From the NCBI RefSeq assembly GCF_003053725.1, contig NZ_QAYC01000014.1, positions 1-64,000 of the forward strand: 64,000 nucleotides of DNA, in the 5' to 3' direction. Shown here one piece after another: positions 52,004-61,535 of the stretch. Position 1 is the stretch's first letter, and the number at the start of each line of letters is the position of its first letter. Source of the stretch: Rhodovulum kholense (GTDB lineage: Bacteria; Pseudomonadota; Alphaproteobacteria; Rhodobacterales; Rhodobacteraceae). The translations under genes were made by a program, and so were the position numbers. Below the pieces are notes generated by a model. The model had not been told where the DNA came from, did no database searches, and was given only the letters and a program-made list of their open reading frames with translations.

Positions 52004-53043
52004 CGGCTGGAATGGGCCGCCACCGCGGCGCGGGCGCGGGCGACCAGACCCGCGCCGTCGATGCCGCGGCTGTCGGCATCCTCGATCCAGCGGTCGACAA
52101 CGGGCTCGAGCGCGGTGCGGAAGGCCTCGGTTTCGGCGGGGCTCAGCACCTGATGGGCCTTGCCCGCAGCGGTGGTGATGGCGACGCCGGTCTCTTCGGT
52201 GCCGCGCCAGATCCGGCCCAGCTCGGCCAGCCATTCCGGCCCCGAGGCCTCGCGGAACGCGGTCTGGATCTCGGGCGGCAGGCTGTCCCAGCGCGCCTTG
52301 TTCATCGACAGCTGGAAGGTGGTGGTGCCGAAGCGGGTGTTGCGGTCGCCCTCGATCAGCCGGTCGGTCTGGTCCTGCAGCTTCAGCGCGGGCACGATCT
52401 CGAAGGGCACCAGCGCGCCGTCGACCACGCCCTTCTGCAACGCCTGCGGCAGGTCGGGCACCGGCATCGCCACCGGCACCGCGCCCAAAGCCTCGAGCAC
52501 CCAGGCGCCGGTGCGTGACGGGATGCGCATCTTGCGGCCCGCCAGATCGGCGGGGGCATGCACCTCGGGGCCACGCAGCGCGATGCCGTTTCCGGCATGG
52601 ACATGCAGGAACATCACCTCAAGGCCCTTGTAGTCGTCCTTGAGGTCGGTCTCGAACAGATCGGCCAGCGCCAGATTGGCCGCACCCGGATCGTTCACAT
52701 AGACGTTCGGCAGTTCCATCACCTCGGTCCGGGGGAACAGCCCCGGGGTGTAGCCGTTCACGACCCAGATCAGGTCCACGACCCCGTCGCGGGCCTGGGT
52801 GACCAGTTCGGGCGGGCGTCCGCCCAGCGTCATCGAGGGATAGATCTCGATCCTGACCCGGCCGCCCGAGCGGGCCTCGACCGCGCGCGCCCAAGGGTCC
52901 AGCGTCTCGGTCTGGGTGGGCGAGGTGGCGGGCAGGAAATGGTGCAGCTTGAAAGTGTAGTCCTGCGCCAGCGCGGCCCCGGCGGTCCAGATCGCGGCGG
53001 CGGCCGAGGCCAGCAGCCCGGCAAGGCGTCGTCCCGGTTCCAT
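52000..53043 (-). CDS. dctP: TRAP transporter solute-binding protein (DctP-like)
   Basis: A 347-residue periplasmic protein: signal peptide with cleavage after about residue 27 (AGAALAQ), then YTFKLHHFLPATSPTQT, DGVVDLIWVVNGYTPGLFPR and the ligand-clamp block MRIPSRTGAWVLEALGAVPV, in which the Arg that pairs with the ligand carboxylate is present (RIPSR). The ATG at 53043 follows GGGGGAGACAGGG, a strong ribosome site. First gene of the dctPQM operon. Confidence 0.92.
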   Translation of the reverse strand: MEPGRRLAGLLASAAAAIWTAGAALAQDYTFKLHHFLPATSPTQTETLDPWARAVEARSGGRVRIEIYPSMTLGGRPPELVTQARDGVVDLIWVVNGYTPGLFPRTEVMELPNVYVNDPGAANLALADLFETDLKDDYKGLEVMFLHVHAGNGIALRGPEVHAPADLAGRKMRIPSRTGAWVLEALGAVPVAMPVPDLPQALQKGVVDGALVPFEIVPALKLQDQTDRLIEGDRNTRFGTTTFQLSMNKARWDSLPPEIQTAFREASGPEWLAELGRIWRGTEETGVAITTAAGKAHQVLSPAETEAFRTALEPVVDRWIEDADSRGIDGAGLVARARAAVAAHSSR

Positions 53044-53320
53044 CCCTGTCTCCCCCGTCTGCGGCCGCATGCGGCCGGTCGCCTCGGCCTACACCGGGAC
53101 GGGAATCCGGTCAACGTCGCGGGGCGGCAGGCGCCGCGCGGCATTGACTGTGCGTTGACGCGTCGGGAGCAGGATCGCCTTGTCCGCAGTCGGGATCGGG
53201 GCGGCGCAGGGCGGATCTGACAGGATCGTGAGCCGCTGTGACCGTGCCCGTGAAACGGGATCGCGCCGGGCCGCGTTGAGGGTCTGTCGCGAACGCAAGA
53301 ACCGAAGAAGGGAGACGAAA

Positions 53321-53413
53321 ATGACCCGCAAACGCGAACGCCGCACCCCGAAACCCCGGGACGAACGGGAAACGCCGCCGACCTGGCGCTTTACCGACTG
53401 GGCCATGATCTGA
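53321..53413 (+). CDS. Possible small basic protein (30 residues)
   Basis: A 30-codon ORF with a strong ribosome site (GAAGGGAGACGAAA, 5-8 bp before ATG). The product is strongly charged and ends TWRFTDWAMI. It is too short for a family assignment and could be a chance ORF; the evidence is the ribosome site and position in an otherwise empty 490-bp gap. An inverted repeat (CCGCCC 53452-53457, GGGCGG 53464-53469) follows 39 bp later. Confidence 0.35.
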   Translation: MTRKRERRTPKPRDERETPPTWRFTDWAMI

Positions 53414-53484
53414 CCGGGAAACTGTTCTGATCGGAAGGATACCGGATCGCACCGCCCGGCAAGGGGCGGCGGATCGACGGCAAT

Positions 53485-53518
53485 CGGGCCGGGCTGCGCG
53501 AAAGGCGCGTCCGGCCCG
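53485..53518 (-). terminator. Hairpin downstream of the cold-shock gene
   Basis: CGGGCCGG (53485-53492) and CCGGCCCG (53511-53518) bracket a loop with an inner CGCG...CGCG stem, just past the csp stop codon. No T-run follows on the minus strand. Confidence 0.5.
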
Positions 53519-53535
53519 TCGTGTGTCTGCGGTCT

Positions 53536-53742
53536 TTAGAGAGCGACCAGCTTGACAGCCGATTCACGGCCGTCGCGGCCGGCTTCGATCTCGAACGAGA
53601 CCTTCTGGCCGTCTTGCAGGCCGGTCAGGCCCGAGCGTTCCACGGCAGAGATGTGCACGAACACGTCCTTCTTGCCGCCGTCCGGGGCGATGAAGCCGAA
53701 GCCTTTGGTGCTGTTGAACCATTTCACGGTGCCGGTAGCCAT
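53536..53742 (-). CDS. Cold-shock protein, CspA family
   Basis: A 68-residue single-stranded nucleic acid binding protein. The RNP1 motif reads KGFGFI (residues 13-18) and RNP2 is DVFVHIS; the start [10 protein letters not shown] is canonical. The ATG at 53742 has a GAGGAGA site upstream; in-frame sequence extends further but has no family match. The 5' region is long (no gene for about 370 bp), as usual in csp mRNAs that fold in a temperature-dependent way. Confidence 0.93.
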   Translation of the reverse strand: MATGTVKWFNSTKGFGFIAPDGGKKDVFVHISAVERSGLTGLQDGQKVSFEIEAGRDGRESAVKLVAL

Positions 53743-54117
53743 CCCGTGTGTCTCCTCATGTGGTGCCGCTCGCGGAAGTGCAGCGGCTCGGCTCGTCAGG
53801 GATCGATCGAGGTACTGACGGCCGCTTGAGCGAAGACAGTGGTCGATAGAGGTAACGTCGCGACGTGCCATATGGGGCTTTTCGCGAGTCGCTGCAAGAA
53901 AATTCCGTGACAGCGGCCGGTCTTTGCGGTCGCGGGACGCGCTGCCGCAGGGGGCATCCGGTCGCACGGCTGTCGCGCGACGGTTGCAGGGCAGATGACG
54001 TGTCGCGGCGAAAGCGGACCCGGCAAGGCGTTGGAGCGTCTGTTAATCCCGCAATCGCTCCCTATCTTGCGCAGGAGCGATTAGGATCGTCTCAGGACCG
54101 CTTCCACGGGAAGGTGC
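53743..54117. other. Divergent region between csp and the RND adaptor gene
   Basis: The 375 bp carry the presumed csp 5' untranslated leader and both promoters. I see no gene or obvious repeat. Confidence 0.4.
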
Positions 54118-55269
54118 ATGGTACGGCAAATCGGGTTCTCCGTCCTGCTCCTGGCAGGGACGCTCGCGCTCTGGATCGCCTTCGTGCCCGGAGCGCGGCC
54201 GGTGCTTGACCGTCTGGGCGTGTCCGCGCTGATCGGGCTCGACCCGGCCGCGCCTGCCGGGGGTGCGGGATCGGGTGCCCGGCCGGGCGGCCCCGCCGCT
54301 GTCACCGTGTCCGAGGTCGGCGAGGGCCGCATCCAGGACCGGGTGGCGGCCATCGGCGACGGCCGGGCGTTGCGCGCGGTGACGGTGCGGTCCAAGGTCG
54401 CGGGCGAGGTGGTCGAGATCGGCATCCGCGACGGCGAACGGGTGGCGGCGGGCGCTCTGATCGTGCGGCTCGACGACGAGGCCGAGCGGATCGCGCTCGA
54501 CCGTGCGCGGCTGGTTCTGGAAGACGCCCGCGACGAGGCCGACCGGGTGACCCGGCTGGAAACCACGGGGGCCGTGACCGAGGTGCGGCGGCGCGAGGCC
54601 GATCTGGCGCTTCGCACCGCCGAGCTGGAACTGCGCCAGGCCGAATTCGATCTGTCCGAACGCACCGTGCGCGCGCCCTTCGCGGGCTGGGCGGGGGTTC
54701 TCGACATCGCGGTGGGCGACCGGGTGTCCAGCCAGGACGCGCTGGCCACCATCGCCGACCGCAGCCGCATCCTGATCGACTTTCACGTCCCCGAACGGGT
54801 GGTGGGCCAGATCAGGGAGGGGCTGCCGCTGACCGCGCGGCCGCTGGGCATGCCCGACCTGACCCTGAAGGGCCGGGTTCATGCCATCGACAATGCCGTC
54901 GACGCGGCCAGCCGGACCTTGCGGGTGCAGGGCGAACTGGACAATTCCGACGATCTTCTGCGCGGGGGCATGTCCTTCGAGGTGACGCTGAATTTCGAGG
55001 GCGAACCGCTGCCGATGGTCGATCCGCTGGCGGTGCAATGGTCCAGCGCGGGCGCCTATGTCTGGGCGGTGCGCGACGGGCGCGCAGCGCGGGTGCCGGT
55101 CGCGATCCGCCAGCGCAATGCCGACAGCGTGCTGGTCGAGGCCGATCTGGCGGTGGGCGATCAGGTGGTGGCCGAGGGGCTGCAGACGCTGCGCGAGGGC
55201 GCCGAACTGCGCATCGTCGGGCCGCAGGCGGGGCTTGGCCTGCCGCGCCCGCCGGGCGACGCGGGCTAG
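54118..55269 (+). CDS. RND efflux periplasmic adaptor
   Basis: A 383-residue HlyD/AcrA-type adaptor. It has an N-terminal membrane helix (FSVLLLAGTLALWIAFVPG), a Gly/Ala/Pro-rich linker, and the lipoyl and barrel segments AVTVRSKVAGEVVEIGIRDG, FDLSERTVRAPFAGWAGVLD and ASRTLRVQGELDNSDDLL. The coiled-coil region is short (RLVLEDARDEADRVTRLETT). Paired with the RND pump 12 bp downstream. No lipobox is evident. Confidence 0.9.
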   Translation: MVRQIGFSVLLLAGTLALWIAFVPGARPVLDRLGVSALIGLDPAAPAGGAGSGARPGGPAAVTVSEVGEGRIQDRVAAIGDGRALRAVTVRSKVAGEVVEIGIRDGERVAAGALIVRLDDEAERIALDRARLVLEDARDEADRVTRLETTGAVTEVRRREADLALRTAELELRQAEFDLSERTVRAPFAGWAGVLDIAVGDRVSSQDALATIADRSRILIDFHVPERVVGQIREGLPLTARPLGMPDLTLKGRVHAIDNAVDAASRTLRVQGELDNSDDLLRGGMSFEVTLNFEGEPLPMVDPLAVQWSSAGAYVWAVRDGRAARVPVAIRQRNADSVLVEADLAVGDQVVAEGLQTLREGAELRIVGPQAGLGLPRPPGDAG

Positions 55270-55281
55270 GGAGGCGGGGCC

Positions 55282-58200
55282 ATGCTGCAAGAGGCGATGC
55301 GCGAGGCCGAATCGGGTGGCACCTCGCTCTTCGTGCGCCGTCCGATTCTGGCGCTGGTGGTCAGCTCGCTGATCGTTCTGGCGGGGCTCGCCGCGCTTTT
55401 CGGGGTCGAGATCCGCGAGTTGCCCAATGTCGACCGCCCGGTCGTCACCGTCACCACCGAGTTCACCGGCGCAGCCCCCGAGACCATCGATCAGGAGATC
55501 ACCAGCCGGATCGAGGGCGCGGTCGGCCGGGTCTCGGGCATTCGCTCGATCGAGTCGAATTCGCGCTTCGGACGCAGCCGGGTGACGCTGGAATTCGCCG
55601 AGAACGTCGATATCGACGTGGCCGCGAGCGACACCCGCGATGCCGTCGCGCGCATCCAGCGCGACCTGCCCGACGAGGCCGACGACCCCCGCGTGGTCAA
55701 GGCCGATGCCGATGCCCAGCCGGTGATGCGGGTCGCGGTGACCTCGTCCCGGCGCTCGGCCGAGGCGCTGACGGAAATCGTCGAGGACCGGATCGAGGAC
55801 CGGCTGGTCTCGTTGCCGGGCGTGGCCGATGTGCAGGTCTATGGCGACCGGGCGCCGATCTTCCGGGTCGATGTTGATCAGGCGCGGCTGGCCAGCCGCG
55901 GGCTGACGCTGGCCGATCTGGCCGAGGCGCTGTCCGATGCGGGCTTCAACGCCGCCGCGGGCGATCTGGAGGGCGGGCGGCAGAGTCTCAGCGTGCGCAC
56001 CACCGCCATGGTCGTGTCGGCCGAGGCCTTCGAGGATCTGCGCATCGCCCCCAATGTCTTCCTGCGGGACGTGGCGCGGGTCGATCTGGGCCCCGAGCCC
56101 AACACCTCGGTCCTGCGCGCCAATGGCCGGACCGGGATCGGCATGGGGGTGATCCGGCAGGCGGGCAGCAACACGCTCGACATCTCGCGCGAGGTGCGCC
56201 GCACCGTGGCCGAACTGGACCGCAGCCTGCCCGACGACATCTCGATCTTCGTCACCTCGGACGACGCGGTCTTCATCAAGGGCGCCATCGCCGAGGTGCT
56301 GAACACGCTGGGGCTGGCGGTCGCCATCGTGGTTCTGGTGATCTTCCTGTTCCTGCGCGACATCCGTGCGACGCTGATCCCGGCCTTGACCATGCCGGTT
56401 TCGCTGATCGGCACGCTGGCCGCGATCTATCTGGTGGGCTTCTCGGTCAATATCCTGACGCTGCTGGCGCTGGTGCTGGCGACCGGCATGGTGGTCGACG
56501 ACGCCATCGTGGTGCTGGAAAACATCGTCCGCCGCCGGGCCGAGGGGATGGGGCCGCGTGCCGCCGCCGTGCTGGGCACCAAGCAGGTCTTCTTTGCCGT
56601 CGTCACCACCACGGCGACGCTGGCTGCGGTCTTCGTGCCGCTGTCGTTCCTGCCGGGGCAGGCGGGCGGCTTGTTCCGCGAATTCGGCTTCACGCTGGCA
56701 ATGGCGGTGGCGATTTCCTCTGTGGTGGCGCTGACGCTGTGTCCGGTGCTGGCCAGCCGGATGCTGGCCCGCGCGCCCGGGACCGAGCGGGGCCTTGGCG
56801 CGCGGATCGGCGCCGGGCTGGCCGGGCTGTACCGCCGCACCCTCGGCGGGGCGCTGGCCATGCCCGTCGTGGTGGTGCTGGCGGCCGGGCTGTTCGCCGC
56901 GACGGCCCTGCTGGTGGCGGGCGGCGTGCGGCAGGAGCTGACGCCGAAGGAGGACCGGTCGGTCGCGCTTTTGCGCATCCAGGCGCCGCAGGGCGTGTCG
57001 CTGGACTATACCCAGTCCAAGATGGCCGAGATCGAGGACGCCATCGCGCCGCTGCGCGAATCGGGCGAGATCGTCAACATCTTTTCCATCGCGGGCTCGG
57101 GCGGGTCGGACAGCCGCGGGTTCATGGTCTTCACGCTTGCCCCCTGGGAGGCGCGCGCGCGCAGCCAGGACGAGATCGTGACCGATATCAACGCCCGGCT
57201 GCGCGCCGTGATCGGGGTGCGCGCCTTTGCGATCCAGCCCAATTCGCTGGGCATTCGCGGCGCTGGCAGCGGCATCAGCGTGGCGCTGACCGGCGAAAGC
57301 TACGACCGGCTGGCCGAGACCGCCCAGGCGCTGGTCGAGCGGATGCAGGATGACGGCGCCTTCGGCGAGGTCCGGCTCGATTTCGAGCGCACCCAGCCCG
57401 AGCTGTTCGTAGAGGTCGACCGCACTCGCGCGGCCGATCTGGGCATCGACATCTCGGGGCTGGGCGAAGCGCTTCGGGCCTTCCTGAACGGGCGCAGCGT
57501 CGTGTCGGTCTTCGTCGGCGACCAGAATTACGACGTGCAGCTTGTGTCCTCGGCCGAGCCGGTCGACGACCCGGGCGATCTGGAGAACATCTTCGTCAAA
57601 AGCGCGGGCGGGCGGATGGTCCCGATGTCGACCTTCGTGCGGCTCGAGGAACGGCCCGTCGCGCCCGATCTCGACCGGCTGGATCAAAGCCGCGCGGTCT
57701 CGATCTCGGCCGATCTGGGGCCGGGCCAGTCGCTGGGCGGCGCCTTCGAGCGGATCGTCCAGCTGTCGGACGGGCTGCTGACCGACGACAACCGGATCCT
57801 GCCCAAGGGCGCCGCGGCCACCATGGGCGAGACCAATTCCGGGCTTCTGATCATCTTCGGCTTTGCCATCGCCGTGGTGTTTCTGGTGCTGGCCGCGCAG
57901 TTCGAAAGCTTCATCTCGGCCATCGTGGTGATGGCGACGGTGCCGCTGGGGCTGGCCTGCGCCATCTTCGCGCTGCTGCTGACGGGCCAAAGCCTTAATG
58001 TCTACAGCCAGATCGGGCTGGTGATGCTGGTGGGCATCATGGCCAAGAACGGAATCCTGATCGTCGAATTCGCGAACCAGCTGCGCGACGGCGGCGCGAC
58101 GGTGCGCGAGGCCATCTACGACGCGGCGACGATCCGGCTGCGCCCGGTGATGATGACCATGGTCTCGACCGTGCTGGGCGGCCTGCCGCTGATCCTGTCC

Positions 58201-58386
58201 TCGGGGGCGGGCGCCGAGGCGCGCGAGGCGCTGGGCTGGGTCATCGTCGGCGGGCTGGGGCTGGCCACGCTCTCGACGCTGTATCTGACGCCGGTCGCCT
58301 ATCTGCTGCTGGCGCGGTTCTCGCCGCCCCGGGCCGAGGAAAAGCAGCGTCTCGCGCGCGAGCTCGAGGAGGCTCTGGCGGGCTGA
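55282..58386 (+). CDS. RND-family efflux transporter, inner-membrane pump
   Basis: A 1034-residue pump of the AcrB/MexF-like type with twelve spans in two homologous halves. Span 4 has GMVVDDAIVVLENI with the paired aspartates used for proton relay; span 10 has the lysine-containing VGIMAKNGILIVEFANQLRD. Long periplasmic loops follow spans 1 and 7. Length and layout fit HAE1-type drug pumps. An outer-membrane TolC partner is not in the window, so a shared one is probably used. Confidence 0.94.
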   Translation: MLQEAMREAESGGTSLFVRRPILALVVSSLIVLAGLAALFGVEIRELPNVDRPVVTVTTEFTGAAPETIDQEITSRIEGAVGRVSGIRSIESNSRFGRSRVTLEFAENVDIDVAASDTRDAVARIQRDLPDEADDPRVVKADADAQPVMRVAVTSSRRSAEALTEIVEDRIEDRLVSLPGVADVQVYGDRAPIFRVDVDQARLASRGLTLADLAEALSDAGFNAAAGDLEGGRQSLSVRTTAMVVSAEAFEDLRIAPNVFLRDVARVDLGPEPNTSVLRANGRTGIGMGVIRQAGSNTLDISREVRRTVAELDRSLPDDISIFVTSDDAVFIKGAIAEVLNTLGLAVAIVVLVIFLFLRDIRATLIPALTMPVSLIGTLAAIYLVGFSVNILTLLALVLATGMVVDDAIVVLENIVRRRAEGMGPRAAAVLGTKQVFFAVVTTTATLAAVFVPLSFLPGQAGGLFREFGFTLAMAVAISSVVALTLCPVLASRMLARAPGTERGLGARIGAGLAGLYRRTLGGALAMPVVVVLAAGLFAATALLVAGGVRQELTPKEDRSVALLRIQAPQGVSLDYTQSKMAEIEDAIAPLRESGEIVNIFSIAGSGGSDSRGFMVFTLAPWEARARSQDEIVTDINARLRAVIGVRAFAIQPNSLGIRGAGSGISVALTGESYDRLAETAQALVERMQDDGAFGEVRLDFERTQPELFVEVDRTRAADLGIDISGLGEALRAFLNGRSVVSVFVGDQNYDVQLVSSAEPVDDPGDLENIFVKSAGGRMVPMSTFVRLEERPVAPDLDRLDQSRAVSISADLGPGQSLGGAFERIVQLSDGLLTDDNRILPKGAAATMGETNSGLLIIFGFAIAVVFLVLAAQFESFISAIVVMATVPLGLACAIFALLLTGQSLNVYSQIGLVMLVGIMAKNGILIVEFANQLRDGGATVREAIYDAATIRLRPVMMTMVSTVLGGLPLILSSGAGAEAREALGWVIVGGLGLATLSTLYLTPVAYLLLARFSPPRAEEKQRLARELEEALAG

Positions 58387-58751
58387 GCGGGGGCGCCTCG
58401 CGACATGTTCTGGGAGGTCGGGGAAATACGGCCCGGGCGGGGACGTGCGCCCGGGCCGCGACGGCGGGGGGAGGCCATTCAAAAGGCCGGTGAGGGGGCC
58501 GGCCCGAGGTGCATCCGTGAACGTGACCCTGTCCGCTATCGTCCCTGTCAAACGCCTTGGCGCGCCATCGGTTCCCGGCCCCGTGCAAAATTCGGGTAGG
58601 GCGGGGCGCGGGGGTTTTCTTCCGTCGCGGCGGCTGAGATGCTGGGCGTCGCCCGAAATGCCGCGAAAGGGACCGGAATGATCGGCCGACCCCGTGCAAG
58701 ATCCGCCTGTGCCCGCCCACCGGGGCGGGTGGGCGTTGTCGAGGGGCTCTG
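58387..58751. other. Gap between the RND operon and nnrU
   Basis: The 365 bp contain the RND terminator hairpin, a second GC palindrome (GCCCACC/GGTGGGC near 58715-58735) and the nnrU promoter region. No FNR/NnrR-type box was seen. No gene is evident. Confidence 0.4.
58429..58458 (+). terminator. Hairpin after the RND operon
   Basis: CGGCCCGGGC (58429-58438) and GCCCGGGCCG (58449-58458) form a perfect 10-bp stem with a 10-nt loop, 43 bp after the pump gene. No T-run follows. Confidence 0.5.
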
Positions 58752-59441
58752 ATGGGCGGTTGGGCGGAATTCGCGGCGGCCTTCGCGCTGTTTCTTCTGT
58801 CCCATGCGGTGCCCGCGCGACCCGGGGTCAAGGCGCGGCTGACCGGGGCACTCGGGCAAAAGGGCTATCTGGCGGCCTATGTGACGGTCTCGCTGGCGCT
58901 CCTGGCCTGGCTGATCGGCGCGGCGGGGCGCGCGCCTTTCGTCGCGCTCTGGCCGCCCGCGCCCTGGCAGCTCTGGCTGCCCAATCTGGTGATGCCGGTC
59001 GTCTGCCTGCTGGTCGCGGGCGCGCTGGGCGCACCGAACCCGCTGAGCTTTGGCGGTGCGGGCGATGCGCGCTTCGATCCGGACCGGCCGGGCATCGTCG
59101 GGCTGACCCGGCATCCGCTGCCCGTGGCACTGGCGCTCTGGGCGCTGGCCCATGCCGCGGCCAACCCCGATCTCGCGCATCTGCTGCTGTTCGGCGGCTT
59201 CGCGGGCTTTGCGCTGGCGGGAACGGTCGTTATCGACCGGCGGAACCGGCGCCGGATGGGGCCGGACTGGGACCGCCTTGCCGCGCGCACCGCGACCCTG
59301 CCGCTGGCGGCGCTCGTCTCGGGGCGCTGGCGCCCGTCGGGGCCGCCGCCGCTCGGGCGGCTGGGGCTGGGCCTTTTGCTGTGGGCGGGGCTTCTGGCGG
59401 CCCATCGCCCGGTGATCGGGGTGTCGCCGCTGCCCTTCTAG
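58752..59441 (+). CDS. NnrU family membrane protein
   Basis: A 229-residue membrane protein with about six spans and the NnrU core (LFLLSHAVPARPGVKARLTG, the RHP-containing GIVGLTRHPLPVALALWALA, then VIDRRNRRRMGPDW). NnrU is linked to nitrite/nitric oxide metabolism in denitrifiers, though the family is broad and some members belong to carotenoid isomerisation. No nir or nor genes are near. It is convergent with tctA, 14 bp from its stop. Confidence 0.8.
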   Translation: MGGWAEFAAAFALFLLSHAVPARPGVKARLTGALGQKGYLAAYVTVSLALLAWLIGAAGRAPFVALWPPAPWQLWLPNLVMPVVCLLVAGALGAPNPLSFGGAGDARFDPDRPGIVGLTRHPLPVALALWALAHAAANPDLAHLLLFGGFAGFALAGTVVIDRRNRRRMGPDWDRLAARTATLPLAALVSGRWRPSGPPPLGRLGLGLLLWAGLLAAHRPVIGVSPLPF

Positions 59442-59455
59442 CCAAAGCGCCCCCG

Positions 59456-60973
59456 TCAGTCCTCGACGGCGTCGGCCGCGGCGCGCGCGCTGCGCCGACC
59501 GGCCCAGGCGGGCAGGATCACGACGAGAACCGCCAGGCCGTACAGCGCGATGCTTTTCCAGTCCTCGATCAGGATCCCCCAGTCGCCCGCCGAGATCGAC
59601 AGCGCCCGGCGCAGGTTGTTCTCGAAGAGGCTGCCCAGCACGAAGCCCAGGATCACCGGTGCCAGGCTGAAATCGAGCTTGCGCAGCACCCAGCCGAAGA
59701 TCCCCAGCAGGATGATGAGGTACAGGTCGAACGGGTTGCCGACGATGGAATAGACGCCCACGAAGGCCAGCATCGCGATCAGCGGCGTCAGGTAGTGCTG
59801 CGGCAGGGTCAGCATCCGCGCGAACAGCCCGACCAGCGGCAGGTTGATGATCAGAAGCGCCACATTGCCCAGATACATCGAGGCGATCAGGCCCCAGGCG
59901 ATCTCGGGGCGCTGGGTGAACATCAGCGGTCCGGGCTGGACGTTGAACATCAGAAGCGCCCCCAGCAGGATCGCCGTGGTGCCCGAGCCGGGGATGCCCA
60001 GCGTCAGCATCGGCACCAGCGCGCCGCCTGCGGCCGCGTTGTTGGCCGCCTCGGGCGCGGCCAGCCCGCGCAGGTCGCCGGTGCCGAAGCTGTCGCCCGA
60101 CTTGCCCGCCAGCCGCTTTTCGGTGCCGTAGGCCACGGCCGAGGCGACCGAGGCGCCGGTGCCGGGCAGGATGCCGATGAAGAACCCGATGACCGAGCAG
60201 CGCAGGATCGTCCAGCGGGTGCGCAGCAGATCGGCGCGGCGCAGGAAGGACCGGTCGACCGGCAGCGTCCTCAGCCGGCCCGAGACCTGCTGTTCGACCA
60301 GATGCAGAAGCTCGGCCATGCCGAAGAGCCCGATCACCACCACCAGAAAGTCGATGCCCGCCAGCAGGTCGGGGATGCCGAAGGTGTAGCGCGGCACGCC
60401 CGTGTTGGCGTCGATCCCCATGGTGGCCAGCATCAGGCCGATCACCGCGCCAAGCAGCGTCTTGATCCCGTTCCGCCCGACCAGCGAGGCCAGCGAGGCG
60501 AAGGCAAAGACCATCAGCGCGACATAATCGGCGGGTGAGAAGGTGACCGCGAATTTCGCCAGCAGCGGCCCGAACAGCGACAACCCGATCACCGCCAGCG
60601 TGCCGCCGACGAAGGAGGCGACGGCCGACAGCGACAGCGCCCGCCCGGCCTCGCCCTTCAGCGCCATCGGGTGGCCGTCGAGCGTGGTCATCACCGCGCC
60701 CGCATCGCCCGGCACGTTCAGCAGGATCGACGAGATCCGCCCGCCATATTCGGCGCCGTAATAGATGCCCGCCAGCAGGATCAGCGCGCTTTCGGGCGGC
60801 AGTCCCAGCCCGTAGGCGATGGGCAGCAGGATCGCCACGCCGTTGATCGGCCCGATCCCGGGCAGCGCGCCGATCAGCGTGCCGGAAAAGCAGCCGAACA
60901 GCACCAGAAGGATGTTGAGCGGGGTCAGCGCGACGGCAAAGCCGGTGGCAAGGCCGCTCAGGACGGTTTCCAT
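59456..60973 (-). CDS. tctA: Tripartite tricarboxylate transporter permease TctA
   Basis: The 505-residue membrane protein has about twelve spans. Family hallmarks: LFGCFSGTLIGALPGIGPIN near the N-terminus, YGAEYGGRISSILLNVPGDA and LTLGIPGSGTTAILLGALL. Start METVLSGLATG at 60973; the longer frame upstream is the shadow of tctB. The last of three tct genes, ending 14 bp from nnrU. Confidence 0.93.
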   Translation of the reverse strand: METVLSGLATGFAVALTPLNILLVLFGCFSGTLIGALPGIGPINGVAILLPIAYGLGLPPESALILLAGIYYGAEYGGRISSILLNVPGDAGAVMTTLDGHPMALKGEAGRALSLSAVASFVGGTLAVIGLSLFGPLLAKFAVTFSPADYVALMVFAFASLASLVGRNGIKTLLGAVIGLMLATMGIDANTGVPRYTFGIPDLLAGIDFLVVVIGLFGMAELLHLVEQQVSGRLRTLPVDRSFLRRADLLRTRWTILRCSVIGFFIGILPGTGASVASAVAYGTEKRLAGKSGDSFGTGDLRGLAAPEAANNAAAGGALVPMLTLGIPGSGTTAILLGALLMFNVQPGPLMFTQRPEIAWGLIASMYLGNVALLIINLPLVGLFARMLTLPQHYLTPLIAMLAFVGVYSIVGNPFDLYLIILLGIFGWVLRKLDFSLAPVILGFVLGSLFENNLRRALSISAGDWGILIEDWKSIALYGLAVLVVILPAWAGRRSARAAADAVED

Positions 60974-60983
60974 CGAGGGTCTC

Positions 60984-61421
60984 CTATAGCCGGGGCAGGG
61001 GGCCTTCGGGCAGGTTGAGGTCCAAAAGCCCGGCGCAGAGCAGATAGCCCAGCACTCCGGTTGCAAGCCCGAAGGCGCCCGCCCGAACCAGCGTCGCGCC
61101 CAGCAGGCGGGCGGCGACCGTGCCGAACAGGAGCGTCGCCAGCACAAAGCCGAGCGGCTCGTAAAGACCGGCATAGCCGATCAGAAGCGCCACGATCGCC
61201 GCAAGCCTCAGCCAGGTGCCGCCCCGGGTGTCGAACCGCTCGACATCGGGTTTCCAGAGGATGCCCGCGAGGCAGATCGCGGCCAGGACCGACAGGATCC
61301 GGGGCCAGCTTTCGGGGCCGAGCGGGTCGTATTGAAAGGGCGCCCGGATGACGGCGAAGGCGAGCCAGCCATAGCCCAGAGTGACGGCCAGCAGAAGCCC
61401 GGCAAAGATGCGGTCGACCAT
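60984..61421 (-). CDS. tctB: Tripartite tricarboxylate transporter small permease TctB
   Basis: A 145-residue protein with about four spans (IFAGLLLAVTLGYGWLAFAV, RILSVLAAICLAGILW, LRLAAIVALLIGYAGLYEP, GAFGLATGVLGYLLCAGLLD). It lies between tctC and tctA, 10 bp from the tctA start. Confidence 0.85.
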   Translation of the reverse strand: MVDRIFAGLLLAVTLGYGWLAFAVIRAPFQYDPLGPESWPRILSVLAAICLAGILWKPDVERFDTRGGTWLRLAAIVALLIGYAGLYEPLGFVLATLLFGTVAARLLGATLVRAGAFGLATGVLGYLLCAGLLDLNLPEGPLPRL

Positions 61422-61535
61422 TCGGGGTCCTCCAGGAACGGGCAGGGATCGGGGCAGGGATCGGGGCCGGCGCAGGCCGCACCCGGCGCGTGGGTCCGGA
61501 CGCGGGGCGCCGGACCCGGGGTGGGGCTTTCGGGA

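Noticed and set aside
54043-58551. Open frame of 1502 codons on the minus strand
   Set aside because: It runs antisense to the RND adaptor and pump genes. It has no recognisable domains and is rich in His, Arg, Gly and Pro, as expected from the opposite strand of GC-rich coding DNA.
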